In this document: piece after piece, positions 1 to 12,596 of the stretch
How positions within the stretch are numbered: the first letter of the stretch is position 1
Layout of the letters: each line of letters starts with the position of its first letter
Assembly (NCBI GenBank): GCA_015179025.1
Contig: WHUX01000015.1
Span: 496,001-560,000, forward strand
Direction: 5' to 3'
DNA length: 64,000 nt
Source of the DNA: Terfezia claveryi
Taxonomy: Eukaryota; Ascomycota; Pezizomycetes; Pezizales; Pezizaceae
Translations under genes and position numbers: made by a program
Notes under the pieces: generated by a model
What the model was told of the DNA's origin: nothing
Database searches by the model: none
Seen by the model: only the letters and a program-made list of their open reading frames with translations

Positions 1-852
1 GGACATATAAACAGTTTGGTTGCTTAAGGTACGTGGGAACGGACGAGGTGGTCTTACGGGGGCGAATTTGGGTGGTTTATATAAGGGCTGGTCTTGGCGT
101 AGACATGCAGAACGATGCGACTCAGAACAATCGTGCTGCGTGCCCTTTGCATATGCATGCATGTACCCTCCGCGATAAGATAAGAAGCATGACATCGGGA
201 CATACAAAATCATGATTGGGAGTAGTCTGGCGGGCACGATTGGGAGTTGCAGTTCAGCAAGCCAGACTACAGCTACCTATGGGTCGTTTTTACTCCTGCT
301 CGGGCACACTGACAAGAGAGTTGCTAAACGATCACTTCATGTACGATATTAAACAATTTTTTTAAAACTGTGGGGTGATCAATAGCTCGGTACTAGTAGT
401 AAATTAGACCATTTGAGGATGTGCAGCTTCACGTTTAAAATCCAAGTCAAACAAAAAAGGGTGACCATTTGTTTTTCAGCTAAATCTTTGGATATTCGAT
501 TGTAGCCGCAAGTTAGATTTCAACCCTTCCAAGCCAAGCCAATCCAATAGTACTCAACCGGTTGCCTCAGCCATCCCGTTGGATTGGTTATATCCGTCAT
601 ATGCAAACTGATGAATGGTTGTGTTTTCTTCGAAATCTTCAGTTGGCATGCCCAACAAATTCCCAACTTTAAACGCCTTGGATTGTGATGTATTGAAAAT
701 GAGGTGTCCGTACCAGCCTGACTCGTATAGATTTTTGATCCCGAACAAAATAGTACACCAATCCCTATCGCATCACCCAGATTTTCCTGAAGCCGGCAAA
801 CGCTAGAAAAGAGAACCCGTGAGAATAAGAAAACGACATAAAATTGATTCCA
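1..852. other. Gene-free left edge
   Basis: I see no supportable gene here. The short open frames around 554-806 overlap on both strands and have no recognisable domain. One small structure stands out: GTAGTCTGGC at 222-231 and its exact reverse complement GCCAGACTAC at 261-270 form a spaced inverted repeat. It contains the core of a motif dispersed elsewhere in the window. Confidence 0.5.
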
Positions 853-1425
853 TTACACCTCAGCAATCTCCCTCAAGCGACGAATTGTCGACCTAGTAGC
901 TGCCGCGGCAGGGGTTCTAACTCCGTTGATGTCAGAATTCTTAACTCCTTACCAGTAAATATCGAGGTATGCTGATGGAGGAAAGAGGGACGAACGTGAG
1001 GGTGTAAGCTCCACCAGCAACAGTCTTGTTGCAGGATCGGCAGTTCCAAATTCCGGTGGAGTGTCGCTTCACAGAATTCTTCCCGCAGAAAGCACAAACG
1101 TATCGGGCGTGCTGGGTGACTTCCATCTTCTTCACTTGCTTACGGAGCGAAGCACCATATCTGTATGCCATCCCATCAGAACCTATTCGTGTTCCCAAAT
1201 TGCCATCCATGTGATCCTAAATCACAAAAAGTTGCACCCGTGTCCAACCAATGCCCGTAAAAGGATTGGAGAAAAATCTATCATACCTGACACCATATTT
1301 ACCTATTGCCACAGAGCGTTAGTCTTACTTCAAACTCCCCCTTCGTCGCTCTCCCACAGTCGAAAGTTGCTCCTGGATGGTGATAACGTACCGGTCACGC
1401 CGACCTTCTTGGTTCGTTTGGTCAT
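853..1425 (-). CDS. RPL43: 60S ribosomal protein L43 (eL43, L37Ae family)
   Basis: This is a structural protein of the large cytosolic ribosomal subunit. I assemble four exons: 1425-1392, 1302-1287, 1160-996 and 916-853. All phases close to give 92 residues, the normal length for the family. The N-terminus reads [20 protein letters not shown]. It is followed by the invariant core [14 protein letters not shown] and a zinc ribbon of two CxxC pairs (CAFC and CRSC). The C-terminus, [14 protein letters not shown], lies in the last exon. Exon 2 is only 16 nt, so a simple gene finder would probably miss it and misplace the start. The start is fixed by family conservation of the TKRTKK segment. Known of the family: the zinc-binding cysteines fold the protein onto 28S rRNA. 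Confidence 0.96.
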
Positions 1426-1668
1426 TATGGAGTTTGTTGGGTATTAACTTGTTGCCGAAAGTTCAGGGTTGCTAGTGATGTCGTCTGCGTACGGTTGGCG
1501 TTGTGGTTGCAACTATTGCCTAACAAATGCACTGTATTAAGTTGTGGAGAGGAGAGGGGTTTGCCCTAAGGGTGTTGCTGAGTAACGCTGCTTCTCACGT
1601 GAAGGTTTCAATTCCTTCAGCCCTACGAGTTTCCAAGCAAGCGAACCAAGCCCGTTCAAACTCTGGAT

Positions 1669-2952
1669 ATGCGATCCTTTGATGTATCTAACGATAGACT
1701 AGGTCTCTTATACGGTCTCTCCTCCCTGGACGCAGAAGAAAGTGTTGCATCGCTGCCTCCACAAGTATTTCATACATCCCGTAATCCACGAAGGCCATCA
1801 CCGGGGCAACCTGATAACCAGCAGGTATGCCCAGGGATACAAACAAAAATGGACGGGAATATCGAAGGTGAGGACGCCGAGGCTGAGGCGAAGAAATCCA
1901 GCCGTGGGAAATTCCGGTTCAAGCAAAGTTCATCACGGACACGTAGAACGGACGAAACAGGATTCGGGCATCGTCGACATAGACATAGAGACAGCGAAGA
2001 GGGGGAATCGCGTCATGGAGATCATGAAAATGGCGGAGAGGATAGATCAGAAAAGCGCAGAAAACATCACGCATACGAAGATAATCATCGGTACCACCGA
2101 CACCACCGACGTCGTACCTCTTCCCGAAAAGAAAAGGTGGACTACGAGGCAAAGGGATATTCGAAGCCTAGGAGGCAACCCCTAGATGAACCGTCCACAT
2201 ATGACGATACCTACCTCCCTAATGCTCAATCCTTTAAATATGCCGATCCTGATATTGCTTTTCGCCAATCTCTATTTGATGCAATGGCTGATGATGAAGG
2301 GGCTGCTTTCTGGGAAGGTGTTTATGGACAGCGTGTTGATGTTTACTCACGCCCAGAAGTTGAAGGACCAACAGGGAAACTTGAAGAGATGGATGATGAC
2401 GAGTATGCATCATATGTGAGATCTAAGATGTATGAGAAGACACATGAATACATCTTCGAAGAGCGGTTGAAGAGGGAAAAGGCTCGTGTGGAAGCAAAGG
2501 AGAGGAGAAAGAGGGAAAGTGAGGAATGGGAAGCTGCTGAGAAGGAAAGGCTGCGCCGCGAGCAAGCAAGAAGACAAAAGAAGTCTAGAGACAAGTTGAA
2601 AAAGGTGTGGGAAGATTACCAGGCTGCCTGGTCCCAAATAACTGTAGACAGGAAAGGAGACGAAGTACTCACGGCCAGCTTGATACCATGGCCAGTAGCA
2701 TCCCGGCAGTTGAAGGACGTTGATAGCACGACAGTGGGGGAATTCTATCTCTCTGCACCAGTTGACCAGACAAGTGATGGTCTCTACAATCTCCTCAAGA
2801 CAGAAAGAGTAAAATGGCATCCAGACAAGATGCAACAACGTTGGGGTCAGTTAGAGCAGGACGTCATGGCAGGAATCAATGCAACTTTTCAAACGATAGA
2901 CTCGATGTGGGTGGATCATAAGGAAAAGTTCATCAGCATTACTGGTAACTAA
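1669..2952 (+). CDS. NF-kappa-B inhibitor-like protein 1 (NFKBIL1) homologue
   Basis: This is a single-exon protein of 427 residues. Residues ~65-190 are rich in R, H, S and E, with RHRHRD-like tracts, and look disordered. A charged coiled-coil-like segment covers ~255-320 (EERLKREKARVEAKERRKRE). The C-terminus carries the J-domain-like signature LLKTERVKWHPDKMQQRWG near residues 375-395, diagnostic of fungal NFKBIL1-like proteins. Known of the family: the animal homologue is nuclear and linked to pre-mRNA processing; the fungal role is poorly defined. A second in-frame ATG at 1849 (residue 61) precedes the more family-like MDGNIEGEDAEAE, so the first 60 residues may be untranslated leader or hold an intron. 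The name rests on the C-terminal signature. Confidence 0.7.
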   Translation: MRSFDVSNDRLGLLYGLSSLDAEESVASLPPQVFHTSRNPRRPSPGQPDNQQVCPGIQTKMDGNIEGEDAEAEAKKSSRGKFRFKQSSSRTRRTDETGFGHRRHRHRDSEEGESRHGDHENGGEDRSEKRRKHHAYEDNHRYHRHHRRRTSSRKEKVDYEAKGYSKPRRQPLDEPSTYDDTYLPNAQSFKYADPDIAFRQSLFDAMADDEGAAFWEGVYGQRVDVYSRPEVEGPTGKLEEMDDDEYASYVRSKMYEKTHEYIFEERLKREKARVEAKERRKRESEEWEAAEKERLRREQARRQKKSRDKLKKVWEDYQAAWSQITVDRKGDEVLTASLIPWPVASRQLKDVDSTTVGEFYLSAPVDQTSDGLYNLLKTERVKWHPDKMQQRWGQLEQDVMAGINATFQTIDSMWVDHKEKFISITGN

Positions 2953-4611
2953 TGTAACTGTATCACACTTGTAAACCGAAATTTCGTGTAGTTAACTACT
3001 CCTCATAATAGATATTCCTTAGTCGACCGTTCGCTATGGTAGTGGGTTGAGTGTGCCTGCGTGATCCGAGTGTCATACCGCCTTATGGCAGCCAGTACCA
3101 TTTCACAATGAGGAGTAGTCGAACAGGAAATGAGACAACTTAAGGCATTGAGGTTTTAGACGTAGGCCAGAAGAATGCTAAATGCTGATAAGGCTAACTC
3201 GACTTCCAATCAACATTAAATCCTCAAATTCCTCATAATATCTCACGTGATTTTACCATTAATGTCTGAGGTTTTTAATTATTGACCTTCCTATTTACTT
3301 GCATATATTTTTTTTTTTCATTTCAATTTCCAATTGAGCCTAGGTACCCTATGAGACGTACTCATGAGGATTTTCTGTTGCCTTCCATGGAAACGCCTTG
3401 TTGACGAGAAAACTTCACAAAAAAAATGCCTCCTTGAACTCCTACTTAAATTCAGAAGAACAAGCCTGAGGCCTGAAAAGAGCACAGTGACAAAATACTA
3501 AGTACCAGTCTATGTGCCCAAGTAGTCGAGTTAGGTGTCGTTAAATTTCTCTGCTGTGCATAAAGAGCAAGTACCTTGATATTCATTAGGAAGAAGTAAT
3601 ATCAAATATCTGACTGGTAGTCTGACCAGCTCCACATCCATCCCCCCTCTAGCCTCGGAACCGTCTATTCCCCTCATCGCAGCATCAGCATACTCGCATA
3701 CAGTGAGAAGCTTCCTATAGCTTCCAACGACATACTATCACGCTTCGTCTATTCCTCTATAACCTCATCCTTGTCAACTTAATTCGAAGCTCCATTCTCT
3801 TATAGAAACCCATTCCGTCCTCGCATGTTGAACGTGCTGAGACTCCTCGCGCCGTTTACTCCTCCCCTCCGATTCCCCAGTGTTTCAAGGCTGTCGAAGT
3901 GACCGGATCGTCCTGCCCAAACGTGGATTAATTGAAATATCACCAGCTTGCGGGTAGCTGGCCTTTCCTGCAACTCGGATCACAGCACGCTTTTTAGAGC
4001 AGTCATTCCAACTTTGATTCCGCCCTCCAATTCCTACGCATAGCTGATCGTGAGATCGACACCCGACGAAACGATCTGGTTATTGCAGCCCGGGTAAAGC
4101 ATACTCCACTCCACCCCGCCCCTCCCCTCTTCCCCACAGCACGGGACCTAGAGCAATTGAACTTTAGAACACAGAAACTTTAAAGGGACCTTATTGAGCC
4201 CAAGTTCCAGCGGGTGAAGCCTTGGTTACCCTTGTACTGACTCCAAGGTGTGATAGTTCTAACCTGAGAGGTAGCCTGCCGCATCTGGCAAGGACATACG
4301 CTGATCCCGCTTCATTACTGTCATCTTTACGATAGCATAGCCGCCGCTCCTGTGCGTGAGGACTGCAAAGAGGGACAACCGAGAGCCCACATCCCAAAAT
4401 TAATTTGTTCCAGGTCACTTGTTTCTTGTCCTTCCCCATAGCATACGTCTCCTCGACCGGTAGGTGCCTCAATTCTGGGACGTGGCGATCACGACATGTA
4501 CTTATAAATTAACGTACATAGAGACACCGAAATACAAAGGTTTAAAGAGCATAGGAGAAAGAAGGCCGATAAGACTTTCCCTCTCGAGCGTTTCTCCCGG
4601 CAACATTTCGT
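2953..4611. other. Intergenic; upstream region of the PKA gene
   Basis: No coding region can be supported. The first part is AT-rich, with a T-run near 3308-3320. The second part (about 3640-4600) is pyrimidine-rich and probably holds the promoter and a long 5' leader of the kinase gene that starts at 4612. Short open frames at 4191-4730 look like chance. Confidence 0.5.
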
Positions 4612-6282
<1,671 letters not shown>

Positions 6283-9200
6283 TTTTGGGATGATTTCCAA
6301 TTCTCCATCCAGTCATTGATATTAGGGTGTGCTTCTCATCACCAGGAGCGCGCGAGTAAATAATGTCATGATGGTCATTGCAGGTGGCTGCCCTCTCCAT
6401 TCATCGCATTCAGAGCAGTGAATTGGACCTTCACTCTAGTTGGACTTGGATACGTTTGACGTTTGTATTCCTTTTGTTTCCATACTGTTATGTTTTGGCT
6501 GGCTACAACGTTTCTGAGTTGGCCCTTCGTTTCGTCTTTTCTTTACCCTCGAGCTTTTTTTTTTTTTCTCTTGCTCATGACTTACGCATTTGTGGTACTG
6601 AGTTTCAATTAAAAGGGATTGGATAACAACTGATTGTGAATGCTTCTTTTTACGGTGTGTTCACGTATTTAGAACACTTCTTTATACCTTACGATAAGTT
6701 TGATAGTGTGCATTGGAGATGTTGATGAGGTCAAGTGACTTCCAAGAAACACGAATGGTTCATGGCACTGGCGCTAAAGGCGGAAGGAGAGTAAGCAACC
6801 AGACTAGGGAAGCTGTACATATAACCTCACTGCGTTTCCCGCCATGAGGAATCAAGAGCCAGGGTGATTGCTCAGCCCTATGATGCTTGGCATTGTGAGG
6901 AAACTGAAAAAATGTATTCGACTCTGCTTTTGCATTTTGGTGATGCGGAAGCATACAACTTTGGGGGGGCTTCCTGGCATGAGACTGGGCTTCCTTCTAT
7001 TAGCCATATAAGTATAAGCGTTTGCATCTGACTCATACAGAGGAAGTATCAAAGGCAACACTATATGGTCACCTGACCGTGCAGCATGGTTAAAGAACCT
7101 TGGTAGCCATTTGAGCAGCCAATATGAAGATTTTGAATTCGTTCTGAAGTTAATCTTGAGCCCTTAGGAACTTCCGAACATTTTTAATATCGTCAACATA
7201 AACAACAAGTATTGTTTAATAATAATAGAACTCGATTGATTCCAAACCACTGCTGAGTGAATTCTCTCACTATAACAGAACTACGTACTTGGAACCAGCG
7301 TATGTATACACGCGAGAGACATTGATAACCAACAACCCCCAGTTCTTTGATTTGTTAACTTCGTGGTTGCTTGACCCGAATATACGAGTTGATCACTGAC
7401 AACGTTTTCAAATTTCAGAAGGGTTGGTTTCTTGAAGTTGTTGGCTCAAAGCTGGTCCAAAGTGTTTTTCTGGGATATATTATCATGCATGCAGGATTTT
7501 AAGAACCGTTGCTTTTTTACTCCAACTGAGGTAAACCGGAGGATAGGTTGGAATGGAAAAACTTCCTATTCCAGAATGATTATTGAAGAGGCGGAGAAGA
7601 AACTCGATATTTTTTTCGAAAATCGCTAATCTCCAGGCCGTGGGGGAAGGGGGGGTGGTAACTGCCACATTCATACTATGTATATGTACATATAATCATA
7701 ACTATAGCCATTGAGCTCTTTGGAGTTCTTGATTAATTTTTTCTTCTTTAATATTCAACCACCAGTCTAATATTCAATCACCAATTAACACTTTGAATTT
7801 AAGTCTTGGTAAAAACAGCCGGAACGCCAAAGTGGGGAAAAATGTTACTTATAATCCAATAAAAGAAATTTTTAGGATTAAGGGAAAGATATAATAGAGA
7901 GGTTTTGCAACCCTGTAGAATAGCTTGTAACCACAGCAACGCGACTAACTAATGCACGTACTGGGTTTGTGCTTAAGTATCGCAGGGATCAAAAGATATT
8001 CTTTGACTATCGATAGTCAGAGAATATCTCTTGGATTCCTAAGTCTATCTTTCATAACAAACTTCTGAACAGGGTTAAAGTCCCACCTTGGCAGCAAGTT
8101 ATGTACCACGTACCGGATGTTTGCAGATCACAAGCTCTATATGCAACAAAATATGTAGCTGGTAGAGCAACATGCAAAGTCCTTCTTTCGCACACCTGGC
8201 ATATCGCCCAAATTGTTTTAACCGCTGATTCCACCCATTTCGCATCCCCTCATGCCCAGTTCTTATTCTCATGTGTGATTAACAGCTGTCTAGTCATCAT
8301 TCTTGTCATGAAGACTCTGCATGGATGGCCTGCCCCGCACATAAGCATGATGGTATGTACTTTAGGTACTCTATGTTGGTTGCATATTGATGATTACTAA
8401 GGAGAGATAGACGGGAGATATTCTCAGGACTGCAAAACCTCTATTCCCACTCTTTTGTGCTCACAGGGGTCCAGGTGCGCTTGCTGGGTTATAAGATAGC
8501 TAGCGCGCAAGGGTGCAAAACCTCTCTAATACTTTTGTAGTTTTGTATTTGTGACATGCGCTCGGCGGTCATCGTTGGCGATGCCGGGGTGGGGATGATG
8601 GATATGTCATACCTAAATACGAAAACCTTGCCCCCCGGAATCACATTTGCATTCTTCTGGCTATCTTCCTTCATCACATAAACCTCCCAATAATTCAAAT
8701 CCTCATTCCTATGACCCTCCCCCGCGCCTCGCGCATCCCAACCACCAAATTAGCCCTTTCACTCTTTTATTTTCTCCCACACACTCACTCTCCTTCACAC
8801 ATCATAAGAGTACGTATATGGTAGGTAAAGTCCATGACCCTCCTCACCTCCTCGTATACCGGTGATTCGCCGATAATACGCTCCCCCTGAACTGGTCCAT
8901 CGTGTTTGCGTACAGAGCCTTCTCCGTCTGTGCCTCATATGCGGGGCTGAAGACGTTAAACCGTTATCTACCGGAGACGGGCACCATCTCGATATTGCTG
9001 ATGTAAAATACCCCTAGCCCGCCCGCGGAGAGGAGCACGATTCCGGAACTGCAGGGAGTGCTGCCAGAGATGGAGGAGCGTCCGGAAGCGTGATTGGGAG
9101 CGTGATTGGACCACGAATGGGCGGAGGGGCGGGGTATGTTCGGAGCAGATGATAGCTATGCTATGTGTATAGCGGTCACCACGATTGCCACATCCTTGGG

Positions 9201-10703
9201 GAGTAGGTTAAGGGCGTATATTCTCTTTGTATGCGAAGGCGAGGTGATAATATATATATACTTCATTAAGTATATTTTATCCTGTTCCCCAAGGAGTTGG
9301 CAATCGTGGTAACCGCTTCACAGATAACCGCTTTGGGGTTTCCCGACAGCGCATAGTCTATTCTGAATAGCCGCAAGCTCAATCGGTATTTACAACTATT
9401 CCAGAAAAAAAGGAATAACCCCAAGGAATATCGCTCGGGCATTGAGATCTGGCTTCTCGAGCTCCTCCTTAACAGCCTTCATAACCTCCGCATTGACACT
9501 TGCGGGTTAAGCAATTATGCCCTTGTTCGCCTTCAGTGTCTTTTTGGTGCCGAAATCTAGTGGCTTCCTGGATGCATATACTGGCTTCCTCTGCAATAAT
9601 TGATCCAGCAGCATGATCCTATACAATAATTAGAACACCTCCCATTAACGGGGCACTAATTACCCAAATCTTTTCCTCATAGGTACTACTAGACGGCATC
9701 CTCGAGTAAAGATCCCCATCTCCCTCGCAATACTCCCATACTTTGCTTGAAAATCTATCCTGACACTAGGCTTTGTGATTCCAAGCTTGGTAGCACTATT
9801 CGCCTGCTTGTCACGCCTGCTATGTCTTGACTCATACACTATCGCAGAACGAGCCCTCGACTGCGCTGGAAATAAAATTCTATGGATTGGCTTTGCTGGG
9901 TCTATGGATGTAGGGTCGGAGCGTTCCGTGGCACCTTGCCCGCGCTCAGCAGAGACCAGGACACCAGCTGGCTTGGAGAGCTCAACGGGAGGTTGGGGCA
10001 GGCCATTGCCCCCAGCTGACTTGTACATCGACCATGAGGCCTAGAACCACAGCGTATTGGCCACCGCAGAGGAATCTTAAAGTTTCATCAACGCCCAGAT
10101 CCCTATGTAGGATTCAAACGTCGTGATTTTCATGAATATAAATCCATGCTAGCCCACAAAATTCAGGCGTCGATTTGGGGGAGGAGGGGGAGTCAGATTT
10201 GAGCATATTTTGTACCTATCTCGGAAGACGAAATGTGTAACAGGGGGGGTGGGGGGATTTGTGATGTGTGAGTCCCCATCCTCCCACCATTCTGGTTCCC
10301 CCTATCAATCAAATTCATCATGTCCACCTCATCCCTTAATCGTCTCAATCTCCACCTCTGGCACCAACCCCTCATCCAGAGCTTCCTTGACTCCACAGCA
10401 AATTCTCTTGTCGTCTCCTTTCTTAGAATCTCCGAATCCTCCTCACCCACAATGAAGTCATCTAGATCACTAACGCTTGCCCGCGCAAGTCCACCGCTAC
10501 ATTCATTGTAATTCCCACGAATTAGAGAATGTGCTGTTAGGCTGGTGTACAAGAGGGGAAAAAATCGTCTGTGAGATGAGACGATTTCCGGGGAGGGATG
10601 GGGTCAGGGCGGAGTGGGAAAAGGGGGATGGAGGGACGTGCAAGTTACAAGAGACTTGTTCTTCTTTATAGTGGTGCCCGTGACTTGCAAATTGTGATTT
10701 TTG
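6283..10703. other. Gene-poor, repeat-derived region
   Basis: No gene can be supported over 4.4 kb. Open frames are short and overlap on both strands (for example 7432-7629, 8101-8400, 9660-10028, 10193-10552). Two minus-strand stretches (about 9480-9620 and 9660-10030) have protein-like composition broken by stops and may be decayed mobile-element coding sequence, but I recognise no domain. A 36-bp near-palindrome sits at 7994-8029, and one copy of the CAACCAGACTA motif at 6796-6806. Confidence 0.4.
7994..8029. repeat. 36-bp near-perfect palindrome
   Basis: AGATATTCTTTGACTAT and ATAGTCAGAGAATATCT pair as reverse complements with a single mismatch around a central CG. The arms are 17 bp. No gene borders it. 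It could be the core of a small inverted-repeat element or a cruciform-forming site; the sequence alone does not decide. Confidence 0.6.
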
Positions 10704-10920
10704 TCGAGAAAACCTTTAAAATGCCCTCCGGGTAACACGGACTACTGTAAAATGCCCTTCACTTAGTGGAACATGTCTAAGATACAACACTAAACCACTC
10801 TCTCTACTAGACCAACACCCTCGCTGCTTGGCATGACTATATGCAAAGGCCCCTTTTATGCCAGACTAGGTAACACGCGTTGCTATCATGCGCTTCACCA
10901 GTTCAGCATACCCTACCCAG

Positions 10921-11037
10921 CATACCCAGCATACCCAGCATACCCAGCATACCCAGCATACCCAGCATACCCAGCATACCCAGCATACCCAGCATACCCA
11001 GCATACCCAGCATACCCAGCATACCCAGCATACCCAG
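10921..11037 (+). repeat. Tandem array, 13 copies of CATACCCAG
   Basis: Thirteen perfect 9-bp units lie head to tail in the left arm of the fold-back element, flanked by degenerate units (10909-10920 and 11038-11110). Because 9 is a multiple of 3, every frame stays open and reads as YPA, SIP or HTQ repeats. The apparent proteins are by-products of the array. Confidence 0.95.
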
Positions 11038-11789
11038 CTCCAGCATAACCTGTATAACCGACACGCAGCATACCCGTCCCCATACCCAGCAGCATTACAG
11101 CGCCCATACTCAGCAGCATACCCGCACCAATACCCGCACCCATACCCAGCGCAGCGCGATATCTCTCAGTGCTCCTGTAGTAGTCTTGTGCTTCGGGGGG
11201 GTCCGCTGAATCTGTTCACGTATATTACGCGCTCCTATAGCTATACCAGTACCTAGACTTCATGCGCTTTTTCTATGGCTAATATACCATGTATGATTGC
11301 TTTATTACTCCATACACTCTTATAGGCAAGCATTCTTTAAATTACGCGCTTCTATAGCTATCTGTTGGTTTGATGCGGTTCCGTAGCTACAATCACGCTT
11401 CAGGGTAATCTTCGCTCAGGTCTGTGCTTGTGGCTCTTGGCGTATGACCAGGCATGCGCTGCCGGTAGGTAGTTGTGTTCCCAATGATAGATTGCCTATT
11501 ATAGTAGAAACTCCGTACATAGCACCAAAATATGTAGATGTATAATCATAAAATATATAGAGATGATTATTCTAAATAGTTTCTCTTTCGGCTAAAGATC
11601 ATGTATGTGCTCTCTATGTTGGTAATAGCCCAACTTGTACTTCTAGTGATGTTTATTTACAGAGTATGGTACTGTATTATGGTAAGATTTCACCTGAAGT
11701 TCATACAACACTGTGTATAGGTTTACTCTGACACCCGCACCCACAAACTATGCGAAAATATACTTAATTACAGTGGTTTAGACATCATA

Positions 11790-11857
11790 ATTAAATATAC
11801 CAAATGCTATAGGAGCAGCCGCAATTAAAGATACCAAATGCGATAGAAGCGAGTGGG
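11790..11857 (+). repeat. Imperfect ~34-bp direct repeat in the fold-back loop
   Basis: Two adjacent units share AATTAAAKATACCAAATGC followed by GATAGAAGC or TATAGGAGC-like sequence. They lie just inside the right arm of the fold-back element. They are the only repeated structure I see in the loop. Confidence 0.55.
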
Positions 11858-12253
11858 GACACCAGATTACCCTGAAGCGTGATTGTAGCTACGGAACTGC
11901 ATCAAACCAACAGATAGCTATAGAAGCGCGTAATTTAAAGCATGCTTGCCTATAAGAGTGTATGGAGTAATAAAGCAATCATACATGGTATATTAGCCAT
12001 AGAAAAAGCGCATGAAGTCTAGGTACTGGTATAGCTATAGGAGCGCGTAATATACGTGAACAGATTCAGCGGACCCCCCCGAAGCACAAGACTACTACAG
12101 GAGCACTGAGAGATCGCGCTGCGCTGGGTGATTTGAAGCGTGCTGGGTATGGGTGCGGGTATGGGTGCGGGTATGCTGCTGAGTATGGGCGCGATATGCT
12201 GCTGGGTATGGGGACGGGTATGCTGCGTGTCGGTTATACAGGTTATGCTGGAG

Positions 12254-12379
12254 CTGGGTATGCTGGGTATGCTGGGTATGCTGGGTATGCTGGGTATGCT
12301 GGGTATGCTGGGTATGCTGGGTATGCTGGGTATGCTGGGTATGCTGGGTATGCTGGGTATGCTGGGTATGCTGGGTATG
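12254..12379 (-). repeat. Tandem array, 14 copies of the same 9-bp unit, inverted
   Basis: Fourteen perfect CTGGGTATG units lie in the right arm of the fold-back element, the reverse complement of the left-arm array with one extra unit. The unequal copy number shows the arms have diverged since they formed, by slippage or unequal exchange. Confidence 0.95.
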
Positions 12380-12596
12380 CTGGGTAGGGTATGCTGAACT
12401 GGTGAAGCGCATGATAGCAACGCGTGTTACCTAGTCTGGCATAAAAGGGGCCTTTGCATATAGTCATGCCAAGCAGCGAGGGTGTTGGTCTAGTATAGAG
12501 AGTGGTTTAGTGTTGTATCTTAGACATGTTCCACTAAGTGGAGGGCATTTTACAGTAGTCCGTGTTACCCGGAGGGCATTTTAAAGGTTTTCTCGA

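Larger units (their letters stand above)
10704..12596. mobile_element. Fold-back element: long inverted repeat with internal 9-bp arrays
   Basis: The left arm (10704-11410, 707 bp) and right arm (11865-12596, 732 bp) are reverse complements over nearly their whole length, around a 454-bp unique loop. The arms differ by one tandem repeat unit, an insertion of about 20 bp in the right arm near 12125-12145, and scattered substitutions. Each arm carries an array of the 9-bp unit CATACCCAG. The outermost bases are TCGA followed by GAAAACC (left) and GGTTTTC followed by TCGA (right). TCGA may be a target-site duplication or part of the repeat; being palindromic it cannot tell. No transposase is seen in the loop. 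The structure matches fold-back (FB-like) elements: long terminal inverted repeats built partly of short tandem repeats. Confidence 0.8.

Noticed and set aside
9660..10028. Minus-strand 122-codon frame as a gene
   Set aside because: No recognisable motif, no plausible splice partners, and stops on either side. It is at most a relic.
10833..11256. Repeat proteins of YPA, SIP or HTQ units
   Set aside because: They exist in all frames of the 9-bp array on both arms, with no conserved start or domain. They are by-products of the tandem repeat.
10921..12379. CRISPR-like array
   Set aside because: The 9-bp units are contiguous with no spacers and the genome is eukaryotic.
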